Shown one piece after another: positions 10,168 to 20,252 of a DNA stretch of 64,000 nt. The notes under the pieces were generated by a model. It made no database searches. It was given only the letters and a program-made list of their open reading frames with translations, and was not told where the DNA came from. How positions within the stretch are numbered: position 1 is the first letter of the stretch; each line of letters begins with the position of its first letter. A program made the translations under genes and the position numbers. Origin of the DNA: Haemophilus haemolyticus (GTDB taxonomy: Bacteria > Pseudomonadota > Gammaproteobacteria > Enterobacterales > Pasteurellaceae); the NCBI RefSeq assembly GCF_003351405.1, contig NZ_CP031240.1, forward strand, positions 1,116,001 through 1,180,000, given 5' to 3'.

Positions 10168-10208
10168 AGAATTGGCGTGATGTTTATTACGTCAATTCTT
10201 TTTATTTT
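10168..10208 (+). terminator. rne terminator
   Basis: Inverted repeat AGAATTGGCGT (10168-10178) and ACGTCAATTCT (10189-10199, one G:T pair) followed by a T-rich run, 17 bp after the rne stop. Confidence 0.85.
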
Positions 10209-10256
10209 TGGGTTGCAGTAAAAATAGTCACTTGATAAAAATGAGATGATTTCTGC

Positions 10257-10285
10257 TTGACGGTCTTTCTCAAAAAACGTATTAT
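10257..10285 (+). promoter_or_regulatory. tRNA-Ser promoter
   Basis: TTGACG (10257-10262), 17-bp spacer, TATTAT (10280-10285), then a GC-rich stretch (GCGTGCGC) typical of stringently controlled stable-RNA promoters; the tRNA starts 18 bases later. Confidence 0.8.
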
Positions 10286-10303
10286 GCGTGCGCATTAAAT
10301 CAC

Positions 10304-10393
10304 GGAGGAATGGTCGAGTGGTTGAAGGCACCGGTCTTGAAAACCGGCGAGGGTTTACGCCCTCCTAGGGTTCGAATCCCTATTCCTCCGCCA
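10304..10393 (+). tRNA. tRNA-Ser(UGA)
   Basis: A 90-nt class II tRNA with acceptor stem GGAGGAA/TTCCTCC, anticodon TGA within loop CTTGAAA, a long variable arm (GAGGGTTTACGCCCTC), T arm GGGTTCGAATCCC, and encoded CCA. It stands alone with its own promoter and terminator. Confidence 0.97.
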
Positions 10394-10409
10394 TCAACTT
10401 TTCAAAGTT

Positions 10410-10437
10410 AACTAATTCGAGAGAATTAGTTTTTTCA
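10410..10437 (+). terminator. tRNA-Ser terminator
   Basis: AACTAATTC (10410-10418), tetraloop GAGA, GAATTAGTT (10423-10431), then TTTTTC. It also lies just beyond the stop of the convergent priC. Confidence 0.88.
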
Positions 10438-10444
10438 TTTCTAA

Positions 10445-11029
10445 TTATCTATTTGCCGTATTTTCACGGTTTTCTAATTCTTCTTTAAACACCAAATATT
10501 CTTCTAAAAGATCGATTGCATCTTGGCATTTCTGTTGACGTTTTTTATAACCTTCTGCAAGTTGAGCATAACGTATTTTTTCATCATTATTTTTTTCTGC
10601 CTGCGCCAAATCTTTATGTTGTTGATAAAGCTTATTCAAGCGTTCTAATGCTTCATAGTATTTTTCTAACCGTTCTCTTGGCGGTAATTTATGAATGTTA
10701 TGTTGAGATTTTTTAATGGTTTGTTTTGTTGTTTGGGGGGCTATTAGGTGAGTATTCTTGCGAGTTAAGGCTTCTGAAAGTACGGAACATTGGGCGAGTA
10801 AACGCTCTGCCAGAAAATTATAGTGATTAAGATCGTTAGATTCTAATGCCTTTATTCTATCTAGCGTTTGATTGATTTCCTTTAGATAAAAGGAAACATT
10901 CTGTCCATTTTCACTGAACAAAGTGCGGTCAAATTTAGCGAAGATTTTTTCTTCTCGTTTGTATAAATGAGCTTGATAAAGTCGCTGAACTTTTTGCTCT
11001 AAGATCTGGATAAGTTGTTGAATGTCCAT
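10445..11029 (-). CDS. priC: PriC-like primosomal replication protein
   Basis: Encodes 194 aa starting MDIQQLIQILEQKVQRLYQ. It is rich in Leu, Gln, Glu and Lys and largely helical, with a central Pro-rich hinge (about 110-135: HNIHKLPPRERLEKYYEALERL) typical of PriC-family proteins, which help reload DnaB at stalled forks. The start at 11029 is preferred over in-frame ATGs further upstream, which would run into yuiF. Its ribosome binding site is the G-run of a hairpin that also terminates the upstream transporter gene. Family assignment is from overall resemblance and is moderately sure. Confidence 0.75.
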   Translation of the reverse strand: MDIQQLIQILEQKVQRLYQAHLYKREEKIFAKFDRTLFSENGQNVSFYLKEINQTLDRIKALESNDLNHYNFLAERLLAQCSVLSEALTRKNTHLIAPQTTKQTIKKSQHNIHKLPPRERLEKYYEALERLNKLYQQHKDLAQAEKNNDEKIRYAQLAEGYKKRQQKCQDAIDLLEEYLVFKEELENRENTANR

Positions 11030-11030
11030 A

Positions 11031-11051
11031 AAAAATCCCCCAAGTTGGGGG
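11031..11051 (-). terminator. Hairpin between yuiF-type gene and priC
   Basis: On the - strand: CCCCC, loop AACTT, GGGGG, then ATTTTTT. This is a compact rho-independent terminator 10 bases after the transporter stop. Its second arm is also the only candidate Shine-Dalgarno for priC (ATG at 11029). Confidence 0.8.
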
Positions 11052-11061
11052 ATTATAATCG

Positions 11062-12414
11062 TTAAAGGTACATTGCTGCAATCCAGCCAAACGCTAATAA
11101 TGGAATATTGTAGTGTAGGAATGTTGGTACAACAGAGTCCCAAATGTGGTCGTGTTTACCATCCATATTTAAACCTGATGTTGGACCTAAGGTGGAGTCA
11201 GATGCAGGGGAACCTGCGTCTCCTAATGCAGCCGCAACACCAACGATTGAAACGGTGGCTAATGGTGAGAAACCAAAAGATAAACAAAGTGGCACGTAGA
11301 TAGAGGCAATGATTGGCACAGTTGAGAATGACGACCCAATTCCCATTGTAATCAACAATCCGACCAGTAACATTAAGAATGCGGCAAAACCTTTACTTTG
11401 AATCGCACCATTACTTAAGCTTTGAACTAAATCTGTTACACCCGTTGTTGCATTAATCACATTAGCAAAACCGGATGCCGCAATCATAACAAATCCAATC
11501 ATTGCCATTAAACGTAAACCTTGTTGGAAAATATCGTTACTTTCTTTCAATTTGAAAATGCCAAATATTGCGAAAATGACTATCCCAACTAAACCACCAA
11601 TAATGGTTGAACTTGTCACTAATTGTATTGCGAAGGTCGCTACAATGGCGATTAAACTTGCAGTGATTTGTTTTGGTTTTATGTTCGCGATGTGTGCTTC
11701 AATTTCTTTTGTGGTTGGTTCTTGAATAGTTACATCATATTCTCTTGGTTTGCGATAAGTAATGAATATTGCGGTGAGCAATCCTAAAATCATTCCAATT
11801 ACGGGCAATAACATCGCGAGGGATACTTGAGCAACATTTGTTTGTAAACCAAGAGCCGCACCTGCTTGATTGATATTTTTTACCAAAATACTTTCGATAA
11901 AGATTTTACCAAAGCCAACAGGAAGTAACATATAAGTTGCGGTTAAGCCAAATGTGAGGACACAGGCTACAGCGCGACGGTCTATTTGTAGACGATTAAA
12001 AATAGCAAGCAGAGGCGGCACGACAATCGGAATAAAAGCAATGTGTACAGGAAGTAGGTTCTGTGAAGAAATGGCGAATAATACCAATACACCCAAAATT
12101 AAATATTTAAACCAAGTCAAATTGCTAGAGCTTGGTGTTTTATTCATTTTAGTGATAATCTTATAGGCAATTAAATCGGTAATACCTGATTTAGAAATCG
12201 CAATCGCGAATGCACCAAGCATCGCATAGTTCATCGCGACTTCAGCGCCACCACCTAAACCTCCGGTGAAGGTTTCAATTGTTTTGCTTAAACCTAGATC
12301 GCCACAGAGCCCAGCAGTGAGTGCGGCAATAACTAATGCAATAATCACGTTAATACGTAGCAAACTTAGTGCGAGTAAAACGATAATCGAAATAACAACG
12401 GGATTTGTTAACAT
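11062..12414 (-). CDS. YuiF-type (NhaC/ArsB superfamily) transporter, probable histidine transporter
   Basis: Encodes 450 aa with about 11 hydrophobic segments and the Gly/Ser-rich turn GVAAALGDAGSPASDSTLGPTSGLN near the C-terminus. Proteins of this type are usually annotated as Na+/H+ antiporter family or putative amino acid transporter YuiF. Its transcript starts with a leader peptide carrying five consecutive His codons and an attenuator (12531-12664), so its expression is predicted to rise when histidyl-tRNA is scarce. This makes histidine uptake the most likely function. I recall comparative studies of attenuators proposing this for YuiF proteins but cannot verify it. AAGGA precedes the ATG. 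Confidence 0.82.
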   Translation of the reverse strand: MLTNPVVISIIVLLALSLLRINVIIALVIAALTAGLCGDLGLSKTIETFTGGLGGGAEVAMNYAMLGAFAIAISKSGITDLIAYKIITKMNKTPSSSNLTWFKYLILGVLVLFAISSQNLLPVHIAFIPIVVPPLLAIFNRLQIDRRAVACVLTFGLTATYMLLPVGFGKIFIESILVKNINQAGAALGLQTNVAQVSLAMLLPVIGMILGLLTAIFITYRKPREYDVTIQEPTTKEIEAHIANIKPKQITASLIAIVATFAIQLVTSSTIIGGLVGIVIFAIFGIFKLKESNDIFQQGLRLMAMIGFVMIAASGFANVINATTGVTDLVQSLSNGAIQSKGFAAFLMLLVGLLITMGIGSSFSTVPIIASIYVPLCLSFGFSPLATVSIVGVAAALGDAGSPASDSTLGPTSGLNMDGKHDHIWDSVVPTFLHYNIPLLAFGWIAAMYL

Positions 12415-12518
12415 TGTATTTTTCCTTGTGAATTATTAAATGGTGAATACTTTACTTTAAAATTTTTGATTGTCGAATAAATAATGATGATGTCGTTGCA
12501 TTGATGACTCCTGTGTTG

Positions 12519-12558
12519 TAATAAAACAAAACCCCTCGAAAGTTGCCTTCCGAGGGGT
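12519..12558 (-). terminator. Histidine attenuator terminator
   Basis: On the - strand, ACCCCTCG (12558-12551), 12-base loop, CGAGGGGT (12538-12531), then TTTTGTTTTATT (12530-12519). An alternative antiterminator pairs 12580-12587 with 12547-12554 (CTTCCGAG with CTCGGAAG, 8 bp), which would destroy the terminator stem. The layout is that of a classic amino acid attenuator. Confidence 0.9.
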
Positions 12559-12619
12559 AAGATTTTATTATCCTGTCAGCTCGGAAGAAATCTTCCAAGC
12601 ACACCAAAAACCTGAAAGA

Positions 12620-12664
12620 TTATTCAGTTGAATGGTGATGATGGTGACGACGGATAATGTTCAT
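12620..12664 (-). CDS. Histidine leader peptide controlling the YuiF-type transporter
   Basis: A 14-codon ORF, MNIIRRHHHHHSTE, with codons CAC CAT CAT CAC CAT in a row and a GGAG ribosome binding site 8 bases before ATG. It lies between the predicted promoter (12693-12721) and the attenuator hairpins. When charged tRNA-His is limiting, a ribosome stalled on the His codons would allow the antiterminator to form. It is comparable with the HisL peptides of his operons (seven His in E. coli), but here it precedes a transporter, not a biosynthetic operon. Confidence 0.9.
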   Translation of the reverse strand: MNIIRRHHHHHSTE

Positions 12665-12692
12665 TTTTTATCTCCAAATAAGAATTGCTTTT

Positions 12693-12721
12693 AAACTACT
12701 GGAAAAATAAAACTATTGCAA
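12693..12721 (-). promoter_or_regulatory. Promoter of the histidine leader / transporter transcript
   Basis: On the - strand: TTGCAA (12721-12716), 17-bp spacer, TAGTTT (12698-12693). The predicted start is about 22 bases before the leader peptide ATG. Confidence 0.6.
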
Positions 12722-12738
12722 CCACTTTTTTATTTTTC

Positions 12739-13428
12739 TTAAAGTGCGGTCTCTTTTTCAGTTGTTTTTTCCTGTTCTAGTTCAGAAGCAATATGTGGGA
12801 AACCACCTAAATCTTTTAAATGATTAACCATATAACAGAATAATTCCGCTGTACGTTCGGTGTCGTATAGCGCAGAGTGAGCTTGTTTCCCATCAAACGG
12901 GATTTTAGCGGCAAGACAGGCTTTAACAAGCACAGTTTGACCAAACATCAACCCTGCTAAACTTGCCGTGTCAAACATTCCAAAAGGGTGGAAGGGATTA
13001 CGTTTTACGCCGGTACGTTCAGCGGCAGCCATTACAAAACTTTGGTCAAAAGCAGCATTGTGCGCCACAATGATAGAACGTTGGCAATCCGCATCTTTTT
13101 GTCCTCTACGCACCATTTGAAATAGCCCTGTGATTGCATCGAGTTCAGACACTGCGCCACGTAATGGATTGTGAATATCAATGCCATTAAATTTCAAGGA
13201 TTCTGGATTAATATTTGCGCCTTCAAAAGGCTCGATATGAAAATGGCATTTCTGATCAGGATGTAAATAACCGTTTTCATCCATTTTTAATGTGATGGCG
13301 GCCAGTTCGAGTAACGCATCTTTTTTTGCATCAAAACCTGCAGTTTCAACATCAATTATGACGGGAAAATAGCCACGAAAGCGATTTTTTAATTGGTTGT
13401 GATAAGGGATTTCTTGAGAATCGGACAT
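12739..13428 (-). CDS. rnt: Ribonuclease T
   Basis: Encodes 229 aa, a DEDDh 3'-5' exonuclease: Exo I IDVETAGF (Asp26, Glu28), Exo [14 protein letters not shown], Exo [18 protein letters not shown]. RNase T trims the 3' ends of tRNA and other stable RNAs and removes the terminal A of CCA. The last codons (Glu-Thr-Ala-Leu) are written by an uptake signal that overlaps the stop. It is followed by the histidine-regulated transcript of the transporter on the same strand. Confidence 0.95.
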   Translation of the reverse strand: MSDSQEIPYHNQLKNRFRGYFPVIIDVETAGFDAKKDALLELAAITLKMDENGYLHPDQKCHFHIEPFEGANINPESLKFNGIDIHNPLRGAVSELDAITGLFQMVRRGQKDADCQRSIIVAHNAAFDQSFVMAAAERTGVKRNPFHPFGMFDTASLAGLMFGQTVLVKACLAAKIPFDGKQAHSALYDTERTAELFCYMVNHLKDLGGFPHIASELEQEKTTEKETAL

Positions 13429-13440
13429 AATCTATCTCTT

Positions 13441-13473
13441 AAAATAAAATAACGCAGGAATCCCTACGTTATT
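13441..13473 (-). terminator. gloA terminator
   Basis: Arms AATAACG (13467-13473 side, read on -) and CGTTATT (13448-13454) with inner AGG/CCT pairing and a T-rich tail on the - strand. It lies between gloA and rnt. Confidence 0.75.
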
Positions 13474-13500
13474 AAAAATACAATAAAAATTGACCGCACT

Positions 13501-13908
13501 TTAGTTGCCTAAACCAGATTTAGTACTTTTGTTTTCGATAAATTCAATTTTATAACCATCTGGATCCTCAACAAAAGCAATGACGGTTGAGCCACCTTTA
13601 ACTGGCCCGGCTTCGCGAGTAACGTTCCCACCGCTTGCGCGAACAGCTTCACAAGTCGCATAAATATCATCTACGCCGATAGCGATATGTCCATACGCTG
13701 TGCCGTGTTCATATTTATCTACGCCCCAGTTGTATGTTAATTCAATTTCTGCCGCACTTTCGCCATCTTCGTAACCTAAAAAAGCCAGCGTATATTTGTA
13801 TTCTGGGTTTTCACTGGTGCGTAATAAGCGCATACCTAAAACATCTTGATAAAATTTGATTGAACGATCTAAATCGCCCACGCGTAACATAGTGTGTAAA
13901 ATTCGCAT
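13501..13908 (-). CDS. gloA: Lactoylglutathione lyase (glyoxalase I)
   Basis: Encodes 135 aa, a single VOC-fold glyoxalase I. The four metal ligands of the Ni-type enzyme are in place: His5, Glu56, His74 and Glu122. It converts the methylglyoxal-glutathione hemithioacetal to S-lactoylglutathione. The length matches E. coli GloA (135 aa). The start has a weak AAGGATT ribosome binding site. The gene lies between cmoA and rnt on the same strand. Confidence 0.96.
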   Translation of the reverse strand: MRILHTMLRVGDLDRSIKFYQDVLGMRLLRTSENPEYKYTLAFLGYEDGESAAEIELTYNWGVDKYEHGTAYGHIAIGVDDIYATCEAVRASGGNVTREAGPVKGGSTVIAFVEDPDGYKIEFIENKSTKSGLGN

Positions 13909-13983
13909 TGGTTTAATCCTTTTTTGATAAAAAATGCGGGCATTATGCCATAAAAAAGTTGAATTAAATAAATTTGTTATGAA

Positions 13984-14709
<726 letters not shown>

Positions 14710-14831
14710 TTACATTGTGTGTGGGATGTGTGTTTTTTCAACTTTCCACACCCTACAGATTAGAAAATATTTAAAAAGTACGGTCATTTTAAGGAAAGTT
14801 TTCAAGGGGTCAAATAAATTTCCGTTTAAGA

Positions 14832-14860
14832 TTTAAAAGACGCGCCTTTTTCCGTATAAT
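14832..14860 (+). promoter_or_regulatory. Predicted aspS promoter
   Basis: TTTAAA (14832-14837), 17-bp spacer, consensus TATAAT (14855-14860), 45 bases before the aspS start. Confidence 0.55.
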
Positions 14861-14904
14861 TCTGCGGTATTTTTCCATTTTTATAGAGAGTTAAGGAATT
14901 GAAT

Positions 14905-16671
14905 ATGATGCGTACACATTATTGCGGAGCATTAAACCGTAACAATATCGGACAAGAGGTAACATTAAGCGGTTGGGTTCACCGCCGTCGTGATTTAGGT
15001 GGCTTAATTTTTATTGATATGCGCGATCGTGATGGCATAGTGCAAGTTTGTTTTGATCCGAAATATCAAGCCGCATTGACAGCGGCTGCTGGGTTACGTA
15101 ACGAATTCTGTATCCAAATTAAAGGTGAAGTGATTGCGCGTCCTGAAAACCAAATCAATAAAAATATGGCAACAGGCGAAGTGGAAGTGTTAGCGAAAGA
15201 ATTGCGTGTTTACAATGCTTCTGATGTGTTACCTCTCGACTTTAACCAAAACAATACTGAAGAACAACGTTTAAAATATCGTTATTTAGATTTACGTCGT
15301 CCAGAAATGGCTCAACGTTTGAAAACCCGTGCAAAAATCACCAGTTTTGTACGTCGTTTCATGGATGATAATGGTTTCCTTGATATTGAAACCCCAATGC
15401 TTACCAAGGCAACGCCAGAAGGTGCGCGTGACTATTTAGTGCCAAGCCGTGTACATAAAGGCAAATTCTATGCATTGCCACAATCACCACAGCTTTTCAA
15501 ACAGCTTTTGATGATGTCTGGTTTTGACCGTTATTATCAAATTGTGAAATGTTTCCGTGATGAAGATTTACGTGCGGACCGTCAGCCTGAGTTTACTCAA
15601 ATCGATGTGGAAACCTCTTTCTTAACCGCACCAGAAGTGCGTGAGATTATGGAACGTATGATACACGGTTTATGGCAACAGATTGCCGGTGTGGATTTAG
15701 ATAAATTCCCACAAATGACCTGGCAAGAAGCAATGACCCGTTTCGGTTCTGATAAACCTGATTTGCGTAACCCATTAGAAATGGTCGATGTGGCAGATAT
15801 CGTAAAAGACGTTGATTTTAAAGTATTTAATGAGCCAGCAAACAATCCAAATGGCCGTGTTGCAGTGATTCGTGTACCAAATGGTACAGAAATCACCCGT
15901 AAACAAATTGATGAATATACACAATTTGTTGGTATTTACGGTGCAAAAGGTTTAGCTTGGGCGAAAGTAAACGATATTAATGCAGGTCTTGAAGGCGTAC
16001 AAAGCCCGATTGCGAAATTCTTAAATGAAGATGTATGGAAAGCGTTAGCAGAACGTGTGAATGCACAAACCGGCGATATCTTATTCTTCGGTGCAGATAA
16101 ATGGCAAACCACTACTGATGCAATGGGCGCATTGCGTTTGAAACTTGGTCGCGATTTAGGGTTAACTCGTTTAGACGAATGGCAACCGCTTTGGGTGATC
16201 GATTTCCCAATGTTTGAACGTGATGAAGAGGGTAATCTTGCAGCAATGCATCACCCATTCACTTCACCAAAAGATTTTAGTCCAGAGCAATTAGAAGCCG
16301 ATCCGACAAGTGCGGTAGCAAATGCTTATGATGTGGTGATCAACGGCTATGAAGTCGGTGGTGGTTCCGTCCGTATTTTCGATCCGAAAATGCAACAAAC
16401 CGTATTCCGCATTCTTGGTATCAATGAACAAGAACAACGTGAAAAATTTGGTTTCTTATTAGATGCATTAAAATTCGGTACTCCTCCACATGCAGGTTTA
16501 GCATTCGGTTTAGACCGTTTAACCATGCTTTTAACTGGCACTGAAAATATCCGTGATGTGATTGCCTTCCCGAAAACAACGGCAGCGGCGTGTTTAATGA
16601 CAGAAGCACCTAGTTTTGCGAATCCGCAAGCGTTGGAAGAGTTGGCGATTTCTGTCGTTAAAGCAGAATAA
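14905..16671 (+). CDS. aspS: Aspartyl-tRNA synthetase
   Basis: Encodes 588 aa from ATG 14905 ([10 protein letters not shown]), with AAGGA 8 bases upstream; an in-frame TTG two codons earlier is not needed. It has an N-terminal OB-fold anticodon-binding domain (about 1-105) with the bacterial motif [11 protein letters not shown], the class II catalytic core with motif 2 ([16 protein letters not shown]) and motif 3 (GLAFGLDRL), and the bacterial GAD insertion (about 290-420). It charges tRNA-Asp. It starts a run of + genes continuing to ruvB. Confidence 0.96.
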   Translation: MMRTHYCGALNRNNIGQEVTLSGWVHRRRDLGGLIFIDMRDRDGIVQVCFDPKYQAALTAAAGLRNEFCIQIKGEVIARPENQINKNMATGEVEVLAKELRVYNASDVLPLDFNQNNTEEQRLKYRYLDLRRPEMAQRLKTRAKITSFVRRFMDDNGFLDIETPMLTKATPEGARDYLVPSRVHKGKFYALPQSPQLFKQLLMMSGFDRYYQIVKCFRDEDLRADRQPEFTQIDVETSFLTAPEVREIMERMIHGLWQQIAGVDLDKFPQMTWQEAMTRFGSDKPDLRNPLEMVDVADIVKDVDFKVFNEPANNPNGRVAVIRVPNGTEITRKQIDEYTQFVGIYGAKGLAWAKVNDINAGLEGVQSPIAKFLNEDVWKALAERVNAQTGDILFFGADKWQTTTDAMGALRLKLGRDLGLTRLDEWQPLWVIDFPMFERDEEGNLAAMHHPFTSPKDFSPEQLEADPTSAVANAYDVVINGYEVGGGSVRIFDPKMQQTVFRILGINEQEQREKFGFLLDALKFGTPPHAGLAFGLDRLTMLLTGTENIRDVIAFPKTTAAACLMTEAPSFANPQALEELAISVVKAE

Positions 16672-16690
16672 GTTTGAAATATTAGGAATT

Positions 16691-16718
16691 AAGTGCGGTC
16701 AGATTTGGCCGCATTTTT
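16691..16718 (+). terminator. Imperfect uptake-signal dyad after aspS
   Basis: AAGTGCGGTC then GGCCGCATTTTT form a hairpin with G:T pairs and a T tail, starting 20 bases after the aspS stop and abutting the nudB start. Confidence 0.6.
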
Positions 16719-16719
16719 A

Positions 16720-17166
16720 ATGATGCAATACAAAAATAATCAATCTGTTCTCGTTGTAATTTACGCTAAAGATACAAACCGAGTTTTAATGCTCCAACGC
16801 CGAGATGATCCTGACTTTTGGCAGTCTGTTACGGGCACCATTGAACGTGATGAAATACCAAAAAACACAGCAATTCGAGAGCTTTGGGAAGAAGCTAGGT
16901 TAGAAATTTCGGAAAATTCCACCGCACTTTTTGATTGCAAAGAGAGCATAGAATTTGAAATTTTTCCACATTTCCGATATAAATACGCACCGAATGTGAC
17001 GCATTGCCGTGAACATTGGTTTTTGTTGGCAATGGAGCAAGAATTCGAACCAGTATTAAGTGAGCATTTGGCATATCAATGGGTTTCCCCTGAACAAGCA
17101 ATCCAAATGACAAAATCTTCCAATAATGCGGAAGCAATTAGAAAATATATTCTTAAAGATAAATAG
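16720..17166 (+). CDS. nudB: Dihydroneopterin triphosphate diphosphatase (Nudix)
   Basis: Encodes 148 aa from ATG 16720 (or 147 aa from 16723). The Nudix box GTIERDEIPKNTAIRELWEE spans about 40-62. Position after aspS and before yebC and overall sequence match NudB, which hydrolyses dihydroneopterin triphosphate in folate synthesis. A GTG at 16693 would place the start within the uptake-signal hairpin and is not favoured. Substrate is inferred from synteny; Nudix boxes alone do not define it. Confidence 0.85.
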   Translation: MMQYKNNQSVLVVIYAKDTNRVLMLQRRDDPDFWQSVTGTIERDEIPKNTAIRELWEEARLEISENSTALFDCKESIEFEIFPHFRYKYAPNVTHCREHWFLLAMEQEFEPVLSEHLAYQWVSPEQAIQMTKSSNNAEAIRKYILKDK

Positions 17167-17178
17167 AAGGAAAACAAC

Positions 17179-17919
17179 ATGGCAGGCCATAGTAAGTGGG
17201 CTAATATTAAACACCGCAAAGCAGCACAAGATGCACAACGCGGTAAAATTTTTACTAAATTAATTCGTGAACTTGTTACCGCAGCTAAAATTGGTGGTGG
17301 CGATGTGAGTGCTAACCCGCGTTTACGTGCAGCAGTAGATAAAGCGCTTAGCAATAACATGACACGCGATACTATTAACCGCGCTATTGATCGTGGTGTA
17401 GGCGGTGGTGATGACACCAATATGGAAACCAAAATCTATGAAGGTTATGGCCCAGGCGGTACAGCGGTTATGGTTGAATGTTTAAGTGATAATGCAAACC
17501 GTACGATCTCACAAGTGCGCCCAAGTTTTACTAAATGTGGTGGTAACTTGGGAACAGAAGGTTCTGTTGGTTATTTATTTAGCAAAAAAGGTTTAATTTT
17601 AATTGAACAAGCAGATGAAGATGCATTAACTGAAGCGGCTATCGAAGCGGGTGCTGATGATATTCAACCACAAGATGATGGTTCATTTGAAATCTATACC
17701 GCTTGGGAAGATTTAGGTTCAGTGCGTGATGGCATTGAAGCAGCGGGCTTTAAAGTACAAGAAGCTGAAGTAACGATGATTCCATCAACAACCGTTGATC
17801 TTGATATTGAAACTGCACCAAAATTACTTCGTTTAATTGATATGTTGGAAGATTGTGATGACGTACAAAACGTATATCACAACGGTGAAATCAGTGACGA
17901 AGTGGCATCTAAACTTTAA
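17179..17919 (+). CDS. yebC: YebC/TACO1 family protein
   Basis: Encodes 246 aa starting [23 protein letters not shown], the hallmark of the YebC family. These proteins were described as transcription regulators and more recently as factors that help ribosomes past proline-rich stalls. AAGGAAAAC precedes the ATG. The arrangement yebC-ruvC is conserved in many gamma-proteobacteria. A strong terminator separates it from ruvC. Confidence 0.95.
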   Translation: MAGHSKWANIKHRKAAQDAQRGKIFTKLIRELVTAAKIGGGDVSANPRLRAAVDKALSNNMTRDTINRAIDRGVGGGDDTNMETKIYEGYGPGGTAVMVECLSDNANRTISQVRPSFTKCGGNLGTEGSVGYLFSKKGLILIEQADEDALTEAAIEAGADDIQPQDDGSFEIYTAWEDLGSVRDGIEAAGFKVQEAEVTMIPSTTVDLDIETAPKLLRLIDMLEDCDDVQNVYHNGEISDEVASKL

Positions 17920-17931
17920 TAAATGTAAATA

Positions 17932-17960
17932 AATGGGTAATTTAATTACCCATTTTTTAT
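17932..17960 (+). terminator. yebC terminator
   Basis: AATGGGTAA (17932-17940), loop TTTAA, TTACCCATT (17946-17954) with a TTTTT tail. The hairpin ends only 14 bases before the ruvC ATG. Confidence 0.88.
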
Positions 17961-17967
17961 AGAAATT

Positions 17968-18540
17968 ATGAGCATTATTTTAGGTATTGATCCAGGCTCT
18001 CGCGTAACTGGTTACGGTGTGATTCGTCAAACAGGAAGACATTTGGAATATCTTGGAAGTGGCGCAATTCGTACTCAAGTTGAAGATTTACCAACCCGTT
18101 TGAAACGCATTTATGCTGGAGTAACTGAAATCATCACGCAATTTCAGCCTGATATGTTTGCGATTGAGCAAGTGTTTATGGCGAAGAATGCTGATTCAGC
18201 CTTGAAACTCGGGCAGGCTCGCGGCACGGCGATTGTTGCGGCAGTAAATCATGATCTACCTGTTTTTGAATATGCCGCACGTTTAGTAAAACAAACGGTT
18301 GTGGGCATTGGTTCTGCAGATAAAGTGCAAGTGCAAGAAATGGTGACTCGTATTTTGAAGTTGTCAGACAAACCTCAAGCCGATGCCGCGGATGCCTTGG
18401 CTATCGCAATTACACATGCGCATTCTATCCAACATTCTTTACATATTGCCAATTCTGTGAAAATGACAGAAACGCAAGAAAAAATGACCGCACTTTTAAA
18501 GACCAGATATAGCCGAGGACGCTTTAGATTAAAAATTTAA
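17968..18540 (+). CDS. ruvC: Holliday junction resolvase RuvC
   Basis: Encodes 190 aa: [17 protein letters not shown] with catalytic Asp8, the acidic FAIEQVF motif, and the C-terminal [12 protein letters not shown] cluster. RuvC cuts Holliday junctions together with RuvAB, encoded immediately downstream. The C-terminus after about 165 is extended relative to E. coli (173 aa) and includes an uptake signal in the coding sequence. Confidence 0.95.
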   Translation: MSIILGIDPGSRVTGYGVIRQTGRHLEYLGSGAIRTQVEDLPTRLKRIYAGVTEIITQFQPDMFAIEQVFMAKNADSALKLGQARGTAIVAAVNHDLPVFEYAARLVKQTVVGIGSADKVQVQEMVTRILKLSDKPQADAADALAIAITHAHSIQHSLHIANSVKMTETQEKMTALLKTRYSRGRFRLKI

Positions 18541-18568
18541 CTGGATGTTCGTCCAGTTTTATTTTATT
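18539..18568 (+). terminator. ruvC/ruvA intergenic hairpin
   Basis: AACTGGA (18539-18545), loop, TCCAGTT (18552-18558), then TTATTTTATT. It overlaps the last two bases of ruvC and may reduce read-through into ruvAB. Confidence 0.75.
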
Positions 18569-18602
18569 CTATGTGTTAAGTTTTTTATCATTCGGAAGAA
18601 TT

Positions 18603-19217
18603 ATGATCGGTCGCTTACAAGGCATTCTTTTAGAAAAACAACCTCCAGAAATTTTACTCAATGTGCAAGGCGTAGGCTATGAATTGCTTTTGCCTATGAC
18701 AAGTTTCTATGATTTACCAGAAATTGGTCAAGAAACTACTTTATTCACCCATCTTGTTGTTCGGGAAGATGCTCACTTACTCTTTGGATTTGCCCAAAAA
18801 ACAGACCGCACTTTATTTCGTGAATTAATTAAAACAAATGGGGTGGGGCCTAAATTAGCCTTAGCGATTTTATCCGCCATGTCGGTTGAACAATTTGCTT
18901 ATGCGATAGAGAGAGAAGAGCTTTCTAAACTCACCAAAATTCCTGGTGTTGGTAAAAAAACAGCTGAGCGTTTGTTAGTTGAACTCAAAGGTAAATTCAA
19001 AGGCGTAAAACAAAGCGATTTCTTTGTAGAAAGTACCCATATTCCGTCAGTTCCATCCATTGAATCCCACTCAGAAAGTTCATCTGATGAAGCTATTTCT
19101 GCCTTGATTGCTCTAGGTTATAAACCTTCAGAAGCAGAAAAAATGGTGAAACGAGTAGCTAAACCTGACTTAACCAGTGAACAAGTTATCCGCGAAGCTT
19201 TAAAAGCCGCACTGTAG
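18603..19217 (+). CDS. ruvA: Holliday junction branch migration protein RuvA
   Basis: Encodes 204 aa starting [20 protein letters not shown]. It has the N-terminal OB domain, two helix-hairpin-helix motifs ([11 protein letters not shown] and [12 protein letters not shown], about 72-130) and the C-terminal RuvB-contact domain (about 155-204). The ATG at 18603 follows a GGAAG ribosome binding site; the frame is open from 18573 but the family start is here. ruvB begins 7 bases downstream, so the two are co-translated. Confidence 0.95.
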   Translation: MIGRLQGILLEKQPPEILLNVQGVGYELLLPMTSFYDLPEIGQETTLFTHLVVREDAHLLFGFAQKTDRTLFRELIKTNGVGPKLALAILSAMSVEQFAYAIEREELSKLTKIPGVGKKTAERLLVELKGKFKGVKQSDFFVESTHIPSVPSIESHSESSSDEAISALIALGYKPSEAEKMVKRVAKPDLTSEQVIREALKAAL

Positions 19218-19224
19218 GTGAGAC

Positions 19225-20232
19225 ATGATTGAAGCAGATAGAATTATTAGCGGGCAAGCTAAGCTTGATGAAGATGTTATTGACCGTGCTATTCGTCCTA
19301 AATTATTAGCGGATTATGTTGGTCAGCCGCAAGTACGCGAGCAGATGGATATTTTCATCAAGGCAGCCAAGCTACGTCAAGATGCCTTGGATCATTTATT
19401 GATTTTTGGCCCTCCTGGCTTGGGAAAAACCACGCTTGCTAATATTGTGGCAAATGAAATGGGCGTGAATATTCGCACGACGTCAGGGCCTGTATTGGAA
19501 AAGGCCGGAGATTTAGCCGCAATGCTAACCAATCTTGAACCGCATGATGTGTTATTTATTGATGAAATTCATCGACTTTCCCCTGCTATTGAAGAAGTTC
19601 TTTATCCCGCAATGGAAGACTATCAATTGGATATTATGATTGGTGAGGGGCCTGCTGCTCGTTCTATTAAATTAGATTTGCCACCTTTTACTTTGGTTGG
19701 CGCGACGACTAGGGCGGGTTCTCTGACTTCGCCATTGCGTGATCGTTTTGGTATTGTGCAACGTTTGGAATTCTATTCTGTAGAAGATTTAACATCTATC
19801 GTTGCAAGAAGTGCGGGGTGTTTGAATCTCGAATTAGAACAGCAAGCTGCTTTTGAGGTGGCTCGTCGTTCACGAGGCACGCCTCGAATTGCAAACCGTT
19901 TATTACGACGTGTGCGTGATTATGCAGATGTGCGCAATGGGGGAGTAATTTCGGTAGATGTGGCAAAACAAGCGCTTTCAATGTTGGATGTAGACGATGC
20001 CGGATTTGATTATTTAGATAGAAAATTATTATCTGCAGTTATTGAGCGTTTTGATGGCGGGCCAGTAGGGCTGGATAATCTTGCTGCTGCAATTGGTGAA
20101 GAACGTGATACCATTGAAGATGTGTTAGAGCCTTATTTGATTCAACAGGGGTTTCTACAAAGAACGCCGCGTGGTCGTATTGCAACATCACAAACTTATC
20201 GCCATTTCGGTCTGCAGAAATTATCAGACTAG
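19225..20232 (+). CDS. ruvB: Holliday junction helicase motor RuvB
   Basis: Encodes 335 aa, an AAA+ ATPase: Walker [13 protein letters not shown] (about 59-70), Walker [10 protein letters not shown], sensor 1 [18 protein letters not shown] with arginine finger, and a winged helix at the C-terminus ([16 protein letters not shown]). It drives branch migration with RuvA. The full length matches E. coli (336 aa). It is followed by the remains of an insertion sequence. Confidence 0.96.
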   Translation: MIEADRIISGQAKLDEDVIDRAIRPKLLADYVGQPQVREQMDIFIKAAKLRQDALDHLLIFGPPGLGKTTLANIVANEMGVNIRTTSGPVLEKAGDLAAMLTNLEPHDVLFIDEIHRLSPAIEEVLYPAMEDYQLDIMIGEGPAARSIKLDLPPFTLVGATTRAGSLTSPLRDRFGIVQRLEFYSVEDLTSIVARSAGCLNLELEQQAAFEVARRSRGTPRIANRLLRRVRDYADVRNGGVISVDVAKQALSMLDVDDAGFDYLDRKLLSAVIERFDGGPVGLDNLAAAIGEERDTIEDVLEPYLIQQGFLQRTPRGRIATSQTYRHFGLQKLSD

Positions 20233-20252
20233 ATAAATTTAACCACTAAAAA

